From GCA-003244245 sp036378735 (GTDB taxonomy: Bacteria > Actinomycetota > Actinomycetes > Mycobacteriales > Pseudonocardiaceae), in contig DASUVX010000080.1 of the NCBI GenBank assembly GCA_036378735.1, forward strand, positions 28,581-92,580: a stretch of DNA of 64,000 nucleotides. The letters are read 5' to 3'. Shown here piece by piece: positions 1-8,113 of the stretch. The notes beneath the pieces are model-generated. The model worked only from the letters and a program-made list of their open reading frames with translations. It searched no databases and had not been told where the DNA came from. The translations under genes and the position numbers were made by a program. Every line of letters starts with the position of its first letter. The stretch's first letter is position 1.

Positions 1-902
1 AGCACCTGGGCCCAGTCGGTGGTGGGGCCATCGGTGTGCACGGCGTTGATGGCGGCCTGGAGTTGGTAGGGGCCGGGTCGGTCACGGCGCAGGCAGCGGC
101 GCACGAGGTCGTGGCCCTCGGCGATCAGTTCCCGGTCCCAGAGTGACCGGTCCTGCTCGGCGAAGGTCACCAGCTCGCCGGAGGATCCCACCCGGGCCGG
201 CCGGCGGGCTTCGGTGAGCAACAGCAGGGCGAGCAGCCCGATCACTTCCGGTTCGTCAGGCATCAACGCGGCAAGCGCCCTGGCCAGGCGGACGGCCTCC
301 AGGCACAGGTCGGTGCGCAGCAGCGCCCCGGACGTCGAGGTGTAGCCCTCATTGAAGATCAGGTAGAGCACGGTCAGCACCGGAGGTAGCCGGTCGGGAA
401 GCTCGCCGGCGCCGGGCACCCGGTAGGGGATGGCGGCGTCGCGGATCTTTTTCTTGGCGCGCACGATCCGCTGGGCGATGGTCGCCTCGGGTACGAGGTA
501 GGCCCGGGCGATCTCCGCTACCTCGAGCCCGCCAAGCAGGCGCAGGGTGAGCGCGGTCTGCGCGAGGGGTGACAGCGCCGGGTGGCAGCAGGTGAAGATC
601 AGCCGGAGCTGGTCGTCGTGCACCGGTCCCACCTCCCGGGGCTCATCGGGTTGGTGCAGCAGGAGCGCTTGGGCGTGCCGGGCCTCGCGCGTCGATTCCC
701 GGCGCAGCCGGTCGATGGCCCGGTTGCGGGCGGTGGTCACGATCCAGGCGCCGGGGTTGGGCGGTGGCACCTCCCACTTCTGCAGGGCGACCGCGAACGC
801 GTCCTGGACTGCCTCCTCGGCGAGGCCGATGTCGCCGAGGAGGCGGGCCAGGGTGGCCACGCACCGGCCGTATTCCGCCCGGTAGACGCTGTCCATGTCC
901 AT
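1..902 (-). CDS. ECF RNA polymerase sigma factor with C-terminal DUF6596-type region (3' end beyond window)
   Basis: This encodes an extracytoplasmic-function sigma factor that should direct RNA polymerase to a small regulon. Reading the minus strand from the ATG at 902 gives MDMDSVYRAEYGRCVATLAR, then a region-2 segment (IVTTARNRAIDRLRRES, about residues 53-70) and a region-4 helix-turn-helix with LTLRLLGGLEVAEIARAYLV near residue 120. A long alpha-helical extension with LIFNEGYTSTSG follows, typical of the ECF subgroup whose genes sit beside YCII-domain genes. The frame is open to the window edge, so the C-terminus is missing. It starts 21 bases after the YCII gene and is presumably co-transcribed with it and the DUF6069 gene. 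An in-frame ATG at 896 is an alternative start. Family assignment is firm; the regulon is unknown. Confidence 0.9.
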   Translation of the reverse strand, partial: MDMDSVYRAEYGRCVATLARLLGDIGLAEEAVQDAFAVALQKWEVPPPNPGAWIVTTARNRAIDRLRRESTREARHAQALLLHQPDEPREVGPVHDDQLRLIFTCCHPALSPLAQTALTLRLLGGLEVAEIARAYLVPEATIAQRIVRAKKKIRDAAIPYRVPGAGELPDRLPPVLTVLYLIFNEGYTSTSGALLRTDLCLEAVRLARALAALMPDEPEVIGLLALLLLTEARRPARVGSSGELVTFAEQDRSLWDRELIAEGHDLVRRCLRRDRPGPYQLQAAINAVHTDGPTTDWAQV

Positions 903-923
903 GTCGGTGCCCCGGGTTCGGGC

Positions 924-1286
924 TCACTCCCCAGGCTCGTCGTCGAAGGGCCGTACCTCGACGGGGTTCATGCACGCCTGCGCGCACTTCTCGGCCCAGA
1001 CCAGCGCCTGGTCGAGGTCGGCACAGCGGATGACCCAGAACCCGCCGAGATGTTCCTTCGTCTCGGCGAACGGCCCGTCGGTCATCGTGGTCACGCCTCC
1101 CTCGACGCGGACGACGGTGGCACTGTCCGGGGGTAACAGGCCCCCACCGAAGACCCAGACACCAGCGCTGCGCAACTCAGCATTGACCTGGTCGACCTGG
1201 GCGAACATGGTCTGCATTTCCTCGGCCGATGGCATCGGTGCGCCCTCGACGGTGTGCACTGCAAGTAGGTACTGCTTCATGGTCAC
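924..1286 (-). CDS. YCII-related (DGPF) domain protein
   Basis: This 120-residue protein is of the YCII/DGPF family, a ferredoxin-like alpha-beta fold seen alone or fused to ECF sigma factors. The motif TDGPFAETKEHLGGFWVIRC (residues about 68-87) is the family signature, with conserved Asp-Gly-Pro-Phe. The start MTMKQYLLAVH is typical of the family. It lies between the DUF6069 membrane protein and the ECF sigma factor on the same strand, the usual gene neighbourhood of these sigma factors, so a role in modulating or sensing for the sigma factor is inferred. No catalytic activity is claimed. Confidence 0.9.
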   Translation of the reverse strand: MTMKQYLLAVHTVEGAPMPSAEEMQTMFAQVDQVNAELRSAGVWVFGGGLLPPDSATVVRVEGGVTTMTDGPFAETKEHLGGFWVIRCADLDQALVWAEKCAQACMNPVEVRPFDDEPGE

Positions 1287-1315
1287 TCCTTAATGAGTTG
1301 CGGGATAGACGGGTG

Positions 1316-1729
1316 TCAGGCGACGAGCCGGCGCGCGACGGCCGGGATGACGATCGCAGCGGCGACCAGATGCGTCAGCATTAGCAGCGCCTTCGTGGCC
1401 GGGGTGGCGTCCGCGATCACGTCCGGCATGAGGGACAGCATGGTGAGCACAACGGTGCTGCGGATAAAGGTGCTGCGCGGGCGACGGGCCGCGCGGGACA
1501 GGACTGCAGCAAGGACCAGACCGACCAGCGAGAACAAGGCGGTCAGCACGGCGAACCCGAGGACCGGGATCGGAGCGCCACCGACATCGAGGCTGATCCC
1601 TACTGCATGGCCCGCGGCAGCGACGATCGTGGTGGCGCCGCTGGCGAGGGCAGCGGCAACGACACCGGTCCCGACGAGCGAGCCGGTCGGCGCGGTGATG
1701 CTGGGGACGGCGGGGTAGGTCGCGGACAT
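1316..1729 (-). CDS. DUF6069-type four-helix membrane protein
   Basis: This 137-residue, very hydrophobic protein has four predicted membrane helices (approximately residues 17-40, 52-78, 85-107 and 113-133) and short polar loops, matching the size and topology of the DUF6069 family. Such proteins are commonly encoded beside YCII/ECF sigma pairs in actinobacteria, and here the gene is first in a minus-strand unit leading into YCII (30-base gap) and the sigma factor. No signal peptide or catalytic motif is seen. The function is unknown; a membrane sensor or an output target of the sigma factor are both possible. The about 260 bases upstream (1730-1989) hold no convincing gene and probably carry the operon promoter. 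Confidence 0.75.
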   Translation of the reverse strand: MSATYPAVPSITAPTGSLVGTGVVAAALASGATTIVAAAGHAVGISLDVGGAPIPVLGFAVLTALFSLVGLVLAAVLSRAARRPRSTFIRSTVVLTMLSLMPDVIADATPATKALLMLTHLVAAAIVIPAVARRLVA

Positions 1730-1989
1730 GGTGGCCTCCGGTGGGGTGACGGCCGGCCCTGTGCCGGTCTCTCACCAGGGCTACGAATGGGATCGACCCC
1801 AGTCGACACGTCCGACAGGAATTTCTCCACGAATCTCCCGCGCACGGTCCGCCCTAGATGGAGGCACACCGCACGAGTGGCCCCGGCGCCACGCTCTCGA
1901 GGGAGGCAGGCTCGTCGAACGACCCGACGAAGATCCTCAACCCGATGCCGTCAAACAGTCTGGCATCGGTTTCGTAAACGAGACTCCCC

Positions 1990-3360
1990 TCAGGTGCCTT
2001 GCACCGGCGGCAGCGGTCCCACGTGGCCGGGCAGCCCAGAGCCACCGGCCCGCCGGCCGCGGGCGCGCCCGTAGCGTTCGTGGGCTGCCTGTTTGCTCAC
2101 CCCCAGCGACTGGCCGATGTCCGTCCAGGGTGCACCTCGCGTCCGGGCCAGCCGTACCAACCTGGCTCGCCACCGGTCAACCACTCGCGCGAGCGCCTCG
2201 ACGGCGGTCAAGGCTTCCAGAACCGGTTCGATATGGCGCCGTTCGCTGGTCACGGCGGTGACTCGTTGCGTTTCGGCAGCGTCTTGCGGAAGGTAGCGGC
2301 CGAAACGCTCGGCGGCATGCAGTGCCTCGTAGGTCTGCCACGGCAACGGCGTCGGCCCGGCAGGCACGGCGGGACGGATACGCGGCGGCGCCGGAGCCGG
2401 CTCGCCGGTGTCTCTTGGCGGTTCCTCTGCGGCGGAGAGCTTCAGGTACACCCGGGTGGTGGTGCCCTGCGGGCACGAGTGGTGCTGCACGAGATCCGAC
2501 AGGTGATGAACCATCAGCAGGCTACGGCCGTCCGGTTTCCTGGGGTCGGCGAGTGGACTGCCTGCGGGCAGGTCTCTGATGTGCCCGGCATTGCGGACAT
2601 CGCAAACCAGGTAGCCGCGCTCAGCCCAGATCCGCAGGCTGCCGGTCCCTCCGCCATGAACCAGACTTCGTGCCACCAACTCGCCGACGATCAGCTTGAG
2701 CTCTGCGTGATCGCCGGTGTGGCCGAGCCGGGTGGCCTGATCGCACGCGAACTGTCCGGCCAGCGCGGCCCTGGCGGCATCGAAGGTGAAGCTGGGACCC
2801 ATTGTGTGCGAGCAGAGCCGGTCGTCGGTGATGACACGTTCCGGAGCGAAACGGGTGCTGGCGCGTTCACCGTGCGCATCGATCAGCCGCGGGTGGTTGA
2901 GCTCGACCTCGGCCAGGGTCTGGGGACCCACCACGTCGGCGTCATAGGGGCACAGCATGCTCACCAGTCGACCGCTGAGCGCGATGTTGATCAAAGCTTC
3001 TTGATGCGCGCACGTGGGGTACTCCCGCACGGCGCGTCCGGTCCACAGCTGCTCGGCGACGATTCGCACCCGCCCGGACGGGTGGGCATCAGCGAAGGCG
3101 CGCAGCACGTTGGGGATGATCCGCCCCGGGTGCCGGCCGGAGCGCGTCATATCCAGCAGCCGGACCCGTTCCGCGTCGGTACCCAGCTCGGTGAGGATGA
3201 GCCGCAGGTTCGGTCCCGGTACTGCCAGGCCGACGGCTTCCCCGGCGGCCAGCCCTTCGCGGATGAACGGCACCGTGCCTGCAAGGTATTCTGCGCTACC
3301 GCGGTAGAGCAGCGCCGGGTGCACAAACTGATCAGCCCGGCGCGGGGCGGGGGCGGTCAC
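1990..3360 (-). CDS. MEDS sensory domain / HATPase / helix-turn-helix fusion regulator
   Basis: This 456-residue soluble protein has three parts. Residues about 10-170 resemble the MEDS (DcmR-type) sensory domain (HPALLYRGSAEYLAGTVPFI at the start; LCPYD near 156). Residues about 185-305 resemble an RsbW-type anti-sigma/HATPase domain (LKLIVGELVARSLVHGGGTG is an N-box-like helix, followed by DVRNAGHIRD). The C-terminal about 60 residues form a helix-turn-helix (WTDIGQSLGVSKQAAHERYG). MEDS plus HATPase is a known actinobacterial arrangement; the extra DNA-binding tail suggests that sensing and DNA binding occur in one polypeptide. The gene stands alone, with the ECF operon downstream on the same strand. 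The ligand is unknown. Confidence 0.8.
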   Translation of the reverse strand: MTAPAPRRADQFVHPALLYRGSAEYLAGTVPFIREGLAAGEAVGLAVPGPNLRLILTELGTDAERVRLLDMTRSGRHPGRIIPNVLRAFADAHPSGRVRIVAEQLWTGRAVREYPTCAHQEALINIALSGRLVSMLCPYDADVVGPQTLAEVELNHPRLIDAHGERASTRFAPERVITDDRLCSHTMGPSFTFDAARAALAGQFACDQATRLGHTGDHAELKLIVGELVARSLVHGGGTGSLRIWAERGYLVCDVRNAGHIRDLPAGSPLADPRKPDGRSLLMVHHLSDLVQHHSCPQGTTTRVYLKLSAAEEPPRDTGEPAPAPPRIRPAVPAGPTPLPWQTYEALHAAERFGRYLPQDAAETQRVTAVTSERRHIEPVLEALTAVEALARVVDRWRARLVRLARTRGAPWTDIGQSLGVSKQAAHERYGRARGRRAGGSGLPGHVGPLPPVQGT

Positions 3361-3652
3361 CGCCCCGACGTCCAGTTCAACGTAATCGTGCGGAGACGGC
3401 CGCGGGAACCGACGACCAGCACACCTACCACCTCGTCTCGACGCGACAAATAGAGGTAGCCGCCGACTGATCGGCAGACCACCTATTTACCGCGCCAAGC
3501 CCCGCTACACAGAGTAGGTACTAATCAGGGCCGTCACAACCCGCCAGCGGTTTGTTCACAGAAAGTTTTGGCTAAACCACCCGATGGCGTCGGCTTCGCC
3601 GATGGCAGGGTCGAATACGCGGAGCCGGTCGGTTGTCGGCTTGGGGGTTTCG

Positions 3653-3997
3653 TTAGCTCCAGCCCAGTTCATGCAGCCGGTGGTCGGGAATACCGAAGTG
3701 ATGGGCGACCTCGTGCACGACGGTAACCACGACCTCGTGAACCAACTCCTGTTCGTCGCTGCAGATGTCGAGCAGGGCGTCGCGATAGATGGTGATGCGG
3801 TCCGGCAACAACCCGCTGTACTGCGAGTCCCGCTGGGTGAGAGCGACTCCCTCGTAGAGCCCCAGTAAGCCCGGTTCGTCGGGATTGCGCGGCTCGACGA
3901 GCACCACCACATTGTCCATCGCTGCGGCGAGCTGGGGTGGAATCAAGTCCAGCGCATCAGCCACCAGCTCATCGAACCGGTCGGCGCCTATGATCAT
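3653..3997 (-). CDS. Minimal zincin-like metallopeptidase family protein
   Basis: This 114-residue protein carries the zinc-protease signature VVHEVAHHFGIPDHRLHELG near its C-terminus: HExxH with a third His/Asp downstream, as in the small actinobacterial metallopeptidase (DUF1025-like) family. The N-terminus (MIIGADRFDELVADALDLIP) also fits that family. Its ATG shares one base with the stop codon of the preceding septum-formation gene (TGATG), so the two are translationally coupled. The pair occurs in the fba region of Mycobacterium-like genomes. Peptidase activity is known only by family resemblance and the substrate is unknown. The 292 bases from 3361 to 3652 hold no gene I can support. 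Confidence 0.85.
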   Translation of the reverse strand: MIIGADRFDELVADALDLIPPQLAAAMDNVVVLVEPRNPDEPGLLGLYEGVALTQRDSQYSGLLPDRITIYRDALLDICSDEQELVHEVVVTVVHEVAHHFGIPDHRLHELGWS

Positions 3998-5028
3998 CAG
4001 GGCGGTGGCGGCGGTGGAGCATCGGCCTGGACCACCGGAGGTGTCGCCGCCGGCACCGGTCCCAGATCCCGCGGAGCCGCAGGCGCAGGCTGCTTGCCGA
4101 TCTGCACCGGCCCCTTCACGCTGCCGCTAACCGGAGCGAAACCGGAACGATCGGGCAGGAACGCACCGAGTCGGCAGTCCACCCGGGTACTGCCGGCGTG
4201 CCAGCTCTGGGCGCGCAGCGTTTCCCAGAACAACGTGAGGCCCTTGTTCGTAGCCACCGCAGGGCCGCCCGAGTAATCCTTCCCCAGCCGGGTGCATTCG
4301 GTGTTCAGCATCTTGTCCTGCGCGGCTTCGTCGGGATATCCGTTGGGGAAGGCGTTTTTGAGGTCCACCACGCCAACGACTTCGATGGCATGTGGGGCCG
4401 CGCAGTCGACTGGGTCGCCCACCGATCTGCCGTCGTTGCCCAGGCAGGTGCCGGGCGGATGCACGTCTGATTGGTCCTGGGTCAGCACGTCACCGGTGGT
4501 GGCGAACAGCATGCCGGTGCGGCCGGTGGACTGTACCCCGCAACGCAGCATCCGATCTCCGCTTTGCCAGCCGGCCTCGCTGGGTTTGATCGCCCCCACA
4601 GTGAACCGGCCGAAGGGATCGAAGTGATCGTTCAACGCCTGCGTGGTGCGCTCGGTGCAGCGCTGTACCACCAGTTGCTGCCACTGTCCCGGATCGGGGA
4701 ATGCCTCGTTGGCGCCGAAATCCTGCAGGTCCAGGGTTGCAGTGACCTCGAACAGGTGCGGTTGCGTGCAGCTCACCGCCTTGGCGTCGGTCGCGTCCTG
4801 CCGTTGCCAGGTCAAGCACGTATGCGCGGCAGCCCGCAGCGGCTGCGTGGTGGTCGGCAGGGGCAGGATCGGTGCGACGGCGAGCAGAGCGGCCTTGCTC
4901 GTGGGGACCCCGACCGCAACCAGCGCCGCCAACGCACCGAGCACGGCTCCGGCGGCAAGCCGTCGTGTGCGGCGGTTGGCGTGCGGCTTCGCACGGGTCA
5001 CCGGTGCGTCAGGAGGCGGCATCCACAC
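3997..5028 (-). CDS. Septum-formation-family secreted/membrane-anchored protein
   Basis: This 343-residue protein has a basic N-terminus (RRTRRLAAG), one membrane segment at about residues 26-48, and a large outer domain with repeated Cys-containing blocks (HTCLTWQRQD..., VSCTQPHLFEV, CAAPHAIEVVGVVDL, TECTRLG, VDCRLGAF). This pattern fits the actinobacterial Septum_form family: two homologous halves, each with a C-x(n)-C-xx-PH motif. The tail from about residue 310 is proline/alanine rich and ends in six prolines. It overlaps the zincin gene by one base downstream. A cell-envelope role is inferred from topology and family name only. A short gap (5029-5113) separates it from dedA. Confidence 0.8.
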   Translation of the reverse strand: MWMPPPDAPVTRAKPHANRRTRRLAAGAVLGALAALVAVGVPTSKAALLAVAPILPLPTTTQPLRAAAHTCLTWQRQDATDAKAVSCTQPHLFEVTATLDLQDFGANEAFPDPGQWQQLVVQRCTERTTQALNDHFDPFGRFTVGAIKPSEAGWQSGDRMLRCGVQSTGRTGMLFATTGDVLTQDQSDVHPPGTCLGNDGRSVGDPVDCAAPHAIEVVGVVDLKNAFPNGYPDEAAQDKMLNTECTRLGKDYSGGPAVATNKGLTLFWETLRAQSWHAGSTRVDCRLGAFLPDRSGFAPVSGSVKGPVQIGKQPAPAAPRDLGPVPAATPPVVQADAPPPPPP

Positions 5029-5113
5029 CTATCTCGCTACTCGACCGAGGTAGCCACCCTAACCGCGGTTAGGCACGCTGGCCATCCCGCGGTTCGGTGC
5101 CGGGCAAGCGACC

Positions 5114-5875
5114 TCACGTAGCGGTGTCCTGGGGGATCCCCGGCCCGGGGTTTTGCGGGACACCCGCGCCCGGGTTCTGCGGGATACCCGCGCCCGGGTT
5201 TTGCGGAACATCCGCGCCCGGGGCCGCGCGGCTCGCCCTGCGGGCCCTCGCCGCCTCGATAAAGATCGGTACGAACGACATCGCAACGATGCCGACCAGG
5301 ATCAACTCCACGTGATTCTTGACAAAAGAGATGGCGCCCAGCCAGTAACCCAGCAGCGTCACTCCGGTGGCCCAGGCAACGCCACCGATGACCGAGTAGG
5401 TGAAATACCTGCGGGGTTCCATACGACCGACCCCGGCGATCGCTGTGATGAACGTCCGCACGATTGGTACGAAACGGCCCAGAATGATCGCTCGGGCGCC
5501 GTACTTGTCGAAAAAGGCGTGCGTCTTGTCCACGTGCTCGCGTCGGAACAGTCGGGAGTCCGGCCGGTCGAACAGCGCGGGCCCGGCTTTGTAGCCCAGG
5601 TAGTAGCCGGCCACGTTGCCCGCCACGGCGCACACCGTGACCAGCAGGCATACCAGCCAGATGGGCGCACCGATGAGACCGCCGGCAACAAACAGACCAG
5701 CGGTGAACAGCAACGAGTCGCCGGGCAGGAAGAATCCGATCAGTAGGCCGCATTCCGCGAAGATGATTAGGCACAAGCCCACGATCACGTACGGACCCAT
5801 CATCCGCAGCAGCTGCTCCGGATCGAGCCAGGACGGGCCGACAGCCAGCGACGTGCCGATGTGGCGGGAAATCAC
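5114..5875 (-). CDS. DedA family membrane protein with a PGAGVPQ-repeat C-terminal tail
   Basis: This 253-residue polytopic protein of the DedA/VTT family is related to flippase-like transporters acting on envelope lipids. Hallmarks are GFFLPGDSLLFTAG (residues about 47-60), the re-entrant-loop region GYYLGYKAGPALF, and GRFVPIVRTFITAIAG (about 131-146) with the conserved Arg. The last about 32 residues are unusual: 8-residue units of the form NPGAGIPQ/NPGAGVPQ/NPGPGIPQ, then DTAT. DedA proteins normally end in a short basic tail, so the extension looks like repeat DNA captured in the reading frame. A close relative of this repeat occurs at the start of asd. The gene lies at the position of the DedA gene beside fba in Mycobacterium. 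Confidence 0.9.
   Translation of the reverse strand: MISRHIGTSLAVGPSWLDPEQLLRMMGPYVIVGLCLIIFAECGLLIGFFLPGDSLLFTAGLFVAGGLIGAPIWLVCLLVTVCAVAGNVAGYYLGYKAGPALFDRPDSRLFRREHVDKTHAFFDKYGARAIILGRFVPIVRTFITAIAGVGRMEPRRYFTYSVIGGVAWATGVTLLGYWLGAISFVKNHVELILVGIVAMSFVPIFIEAARARRASRAAPGADVPQNPGAGIPQNPGAGVPQNPGPGIPQDTAT
5120..5222. repeat. 24-bp tandem repeat encoding PGAGVPQ units (dedA 3' end)
   Basis: About four copies of a GC-rich 24-base unit, read on the minus strand as CCGGGCGCGGGTGTCCCGCA plus four bases, make up the last about 100 bases of dedA. Each unit encodes PGAG(V/I)PQN. The same unit, also followed by codons for DT, begins the asd gene at 28304-28351. Confidence 0.85.
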
Positions 5876-5927
5876 GGTGCCACGGTAGCGGGAGCCCCTG
5901 ACGGCACCCGCAGCCGAGGGTCGCTGA

Positions 5928-6200
5928 TCACCAGGTGCTGATCACGCCGGCCAGCGCGCCGGCCATTGCTCCCAGCAAGACCGCCAGGACGAGCACTGCC
6001 CAGGCCGACGGTCTCGGCCGGGCATGCAGGGACCTTCGACCGGGTCTCACCAGTGGCGGAACGGGGCTAGACGCCTCGGACGGGCCCGTGTCTAGTCCGG
6101 AGGCTTGGGCGCGCAATGCGGCGGATAACTTCCGGCCGACCTGGTCGCCGGTCACGGCGACCTCGTAAGTGGCATCCGGTACCTGAACACTGTTACGCAC
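5928..6200 (-). CDS. Small single-pass membrane protein coupled to SigE-type sigma factor
   Basis: This 90-residue protein has a soluble N-terminal part (MRNSVQVPDATYEVAVTGDQ) and one strong membrane helix near the C-terminus (WAVLVLAVLLGAMAGALAGV, about residues 68-87). Its ATG lies immediately after the stop codon of the sigma-factor gene, so the two are almost certainly co-translated. Position and topology suggest a membrane anti-sigma factor or partner, but it is shorter than typical anti-sigma factors and shows no zinc-binding HxxxCxxC motif. I do not recognise a family. Function is inferred from context only. Confidence 0.65.
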   Translation of the reverse strand: MRNSVQVPDATYEVAVTGDQVGRKLSAALRAQASGLDTGPSEASSPVPPLVRPGRRSLHARPRPSAWAVLVLAVLLGAMAGALAGVISTW

Positions 6201-6824
6201 TCACGACCCCTCCAGCATTCGCTGGAGGGCGTCCAGCGCACGGCTGGCGCTGGACTTGACGGTTCCGCGGCTGACTCCCGTGGCCGTGGCGATTTCGGCC
6301 TCGCTCATTCCTCCGTAATAGCGCAGCACCAGCACCTCGCGCTGCCGCGGCGGCAGCTGGCCTAGCGCGGTGACCACCGCCTGGTGCTCCGTGGTGAGCA
6401 TCGCCAGTGACTCAGCCGAGCGCGCGTTGGCCTGATGCGGGGGAACGTAGCCGCGAGCCGTCTTACGACGGCGTAACACCGAGCGGGAGCCGTTGACCAC
6501 CGCGGTGCGCAGGTAGCCCAACGCGGCCGCCTCGTCGCGCAGCCCCGCCCAATGCCGGTGCAGCCCGGTGAACGCCTCCTGCACGACATCCTCGGCGGTG
6601 CTGGTCTCGTCGACCAGCAGGACCGCCAGCCGCACCAGCCGCATCCGGTGCTGGCGGTAGAGGTCCTCCAGAGTCAACGGACTGTTTGGGTCAGGCGCGG
6701 GTGGTGGAGCATCCAGCACACGGAGGTGGCCGAGGGTCATTTCAACCGATTGCTGCACAGTCTTGCACTCCAGTGGTTCGTCGGGGGCCACGCCGGAAAC
6801 GTACTGCGGCCACCTCATGTGCAT
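6201..6824 (-). CDS. SigE-family ECF RNA polymerase sigma factor
   Basis: The frame encodes up to 207 residues. Region 2 is at about residues 50-120 (LYRQHRMRLVRLAVLLVDE; AEDVVQEAFTGLHRHW). Region 4 is at about 150-200 (LPPRQREVLVLRYYGGMSEA; IATATGVSRGTVKSSASRAL), the classic helix-turn-helix. The pattern matches the actinobacterial SigE-family subgroup. The N-terminal 28 residues are atypical; an internal ATG at 6740 could be the true start, and no strong ribosome-binding site separates the options. It is followed without a gap by a 90-residue membrane protein and is divergent from fba, 147 bases away. Confidence 0.88.
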   Translation of the reverse strand: MHMRWPQYVSGVAPDEPLECKTVQQSVEMTLGHLRVLDAPPPAPDPNSPLTLEDLYRQHRMRLVRLAVLLVDETSTAEDVVQEAFTGLHRHWAGLRDEAAALGYLRTAVVNGSRSVLRRRKTARGYVPPHQANARSAESLAMLTTEHQAVVTALGQLPPRQREVLVLRYYGGMSEAEIATATGVSRGTVKSSASRALDALQRMLEGS

Positions 6825-6867
6825 CCGATCGCGTCTGGCCGCCGGCGGTGGGCAATACTGCGCTCTG

Positions 6868-6916
6868 ATTGCCGGCCCAGCCGGCGGCGGTCTGATTTGC
6901 CCGGCCCAGCCGGCAG
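6868..6916. repeat. Short direct/inverted repeat in sigma-fba divergent region
   Basis: The segment GCCGGCCCAGCCGGC occurs twice about 30 bases apart between the divergent sigma-factor and fba genes, and each copy is itself near-palindromic. It lies at the upstream edge of where the fba promoter would be expected. It may be an operator, or simply a relic of an interspersed repeat; a similar GCCGGCCCAGCC run sits near 42905. Confidence 0.4.
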
Positions 6917-6957
6917 CTACTCACCGTGCGGCACGACTGCCACCACCACCAGAAATC

Positions 6958-6963
6958 GGAGGA
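6958..6963 (+). promoter_or_regulatory. Ribosome-binding site of fba
   Basis: GGAGGA lies eight bases before the ATG at 6972 and fixes that start for the aldolase, although the same frame stays open far upstream, antisense to the sigma factor. Confidence 0.7.
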
Positions 6964-6971
6964 CACCCGTT

Positions 6972-8006
6972 ATGCCCATCGCGACGCCCGAGGTCTACGG
7001 CGAGATGCTGGATCGGGCGAAGGCCCACCAGTTCGCCTACCCGGCGATCAACGTGACGTCGTCGGAAACCCTCAACGCGGCTTTGCGCGGCTTCGCCGAG
7101 GCGAGTAGCGACGGCATCGTCCAGCTGTCAACGGGTGGGTCGGAGTTCGCTTCCGGTGGCGCGGTCAAGGACATGGTCACCGGTTCGGTGGCGATGGCCG
7201 AGTTCGCGCGGGTGGTGGCGGCGAGGTACCCGGTGAACGTCGTACTGCACACCGACCACTGCCCGGAGAACAAGCTCGACAGCTTTGTCCGGCCGTTGAT
7301 CGCGATCTCGCAGGAACGGGTGGCCCGGGGAGAGAACCCGCTGTTCCAGTCCCATATGTGGGACGGCTCGGCCACCGAGTTGCATCGCAACCTGGCTATC
7401 GCCGCTGAGTTGCTGACCGAGTGCGCCAAAGCGAAGATCATTCTAGAGGTGGAGATCGGTGTCGTCGGCGGCGAGGAGGACGGGGTCTCCCACGAGATCA
7501 ACGAGAAGCTCTACACCACGGCTGGAGACTACGAGCACACCGTCGACATCCTTGGTGGCGGCGAACAGGGTCGTTACCTACTCGCCGCGACCTTCGGCAA
7601 CGTGCACGGCGTCTACAAGCCGGGCAACGTGCAGCTCCGCCCGGAGATCCTGCAAATGGGCCAGGAAGTGGCCGCCCGCAAGCTGGCTCTGCCCGCCGGT
7701 TCCAAGCCACTGGACCTGGTATTCCACGGCGGATCCGGCTCGGAGCCGGCCGAGATCCATCAGGCGCTGTCGTACGGGGTTGTCAAGATGAATGTGGACA
7801 CCGACACCCAGTACGCGTTCACCCGCCCGATCGCCGCACACATGTTCAGCCACTACGACGGTGTGCTCAAGGTCGACGGCGAGGTCGGCAACAAGAAACT
7901 TTACGACCCCCGGTCTTATCTGAAGCTGGCCGAGCAGTCGATGGCCGCCCGGGTGGTGCAGGCCTGCGAGGATCTCCGCTCCGCCGGCCGCACCCTGGCA
8001 GGTTAG
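6972..8006 (+). CDS. fbaA: Class II fructose-bisphosphate aldolase
   Basis: This 344-residue zinc-dependent aldolase cleaves fructose 1,6-bisphosphate to glyceraldehyde 3-phosphate and dihydroxyacetone phosphate in glycolysis, and works in reverse in gluconeogenesis. It starts MPIATPEVYGEMLDRAKAHQ. Visible hallmarks are the zinc-ligand region VVLHTDHCPENKLDSFV (residues about 89-105), FQSHMWDGSATELHRN, the Glu ligand in KIILEVEIGVVGGEEDGVSH, the zinc His in FGNVHGVYKPG, LVFHGGSGS, and the phosphate-binding KMNVDTDTQYAF. Length and motifs match the long class IIA/mycobacterial type. The neighbourhood (DedA, DUF3151, purA) matches that of mycobacterial fba. Confidence 0.97.
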   Translation: MPIATPEVYGEMLDRAKAHQFAYPAINVTSSETLNAALRGFAEASSDGIVQLSTGGSEFASGGAVKDMVTGSVAMAEFARVVAARYPVNVVLHTDHCPENKLDSFVRPLIAISQERVARGENPLFQSHMWDGSATELHRNLAIAAELLTECAKAKIILEVEIGVVGGEEDGVSHEINEKLYTTAGDYEHTVDILGGGEQGRYLLAATFGNVHGVYKPGNVQLRPEILQMGQEVAARKLALPAGSKPLDLVFHGGSGSEPAEIHQALSYGVVKMNVDTDTQYAFTRPIAAHMFSHYDGVLKVDGEVGNKKLYDPRSYLKLAEQSMAARVVQACEDLRSAGRTLAG

Positions 8007-8113
8007 CGGCTCTTCAAGAGCTACCAACCCGCCTCGCCGCTGCAGTTAACGGCTACCAACACCGACCGCCTTCAGCGTGGTAATCGGGACACCACGGACG
8101 GCAGGATGGAGCG

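Noticed and set aside
1854..2045. Possible 63-residue gene upstream of the ECF operon
   Set aside because: Overlaps the end of the MEDS-HATPase gene, no conservation visible, no ribosome-binding site.
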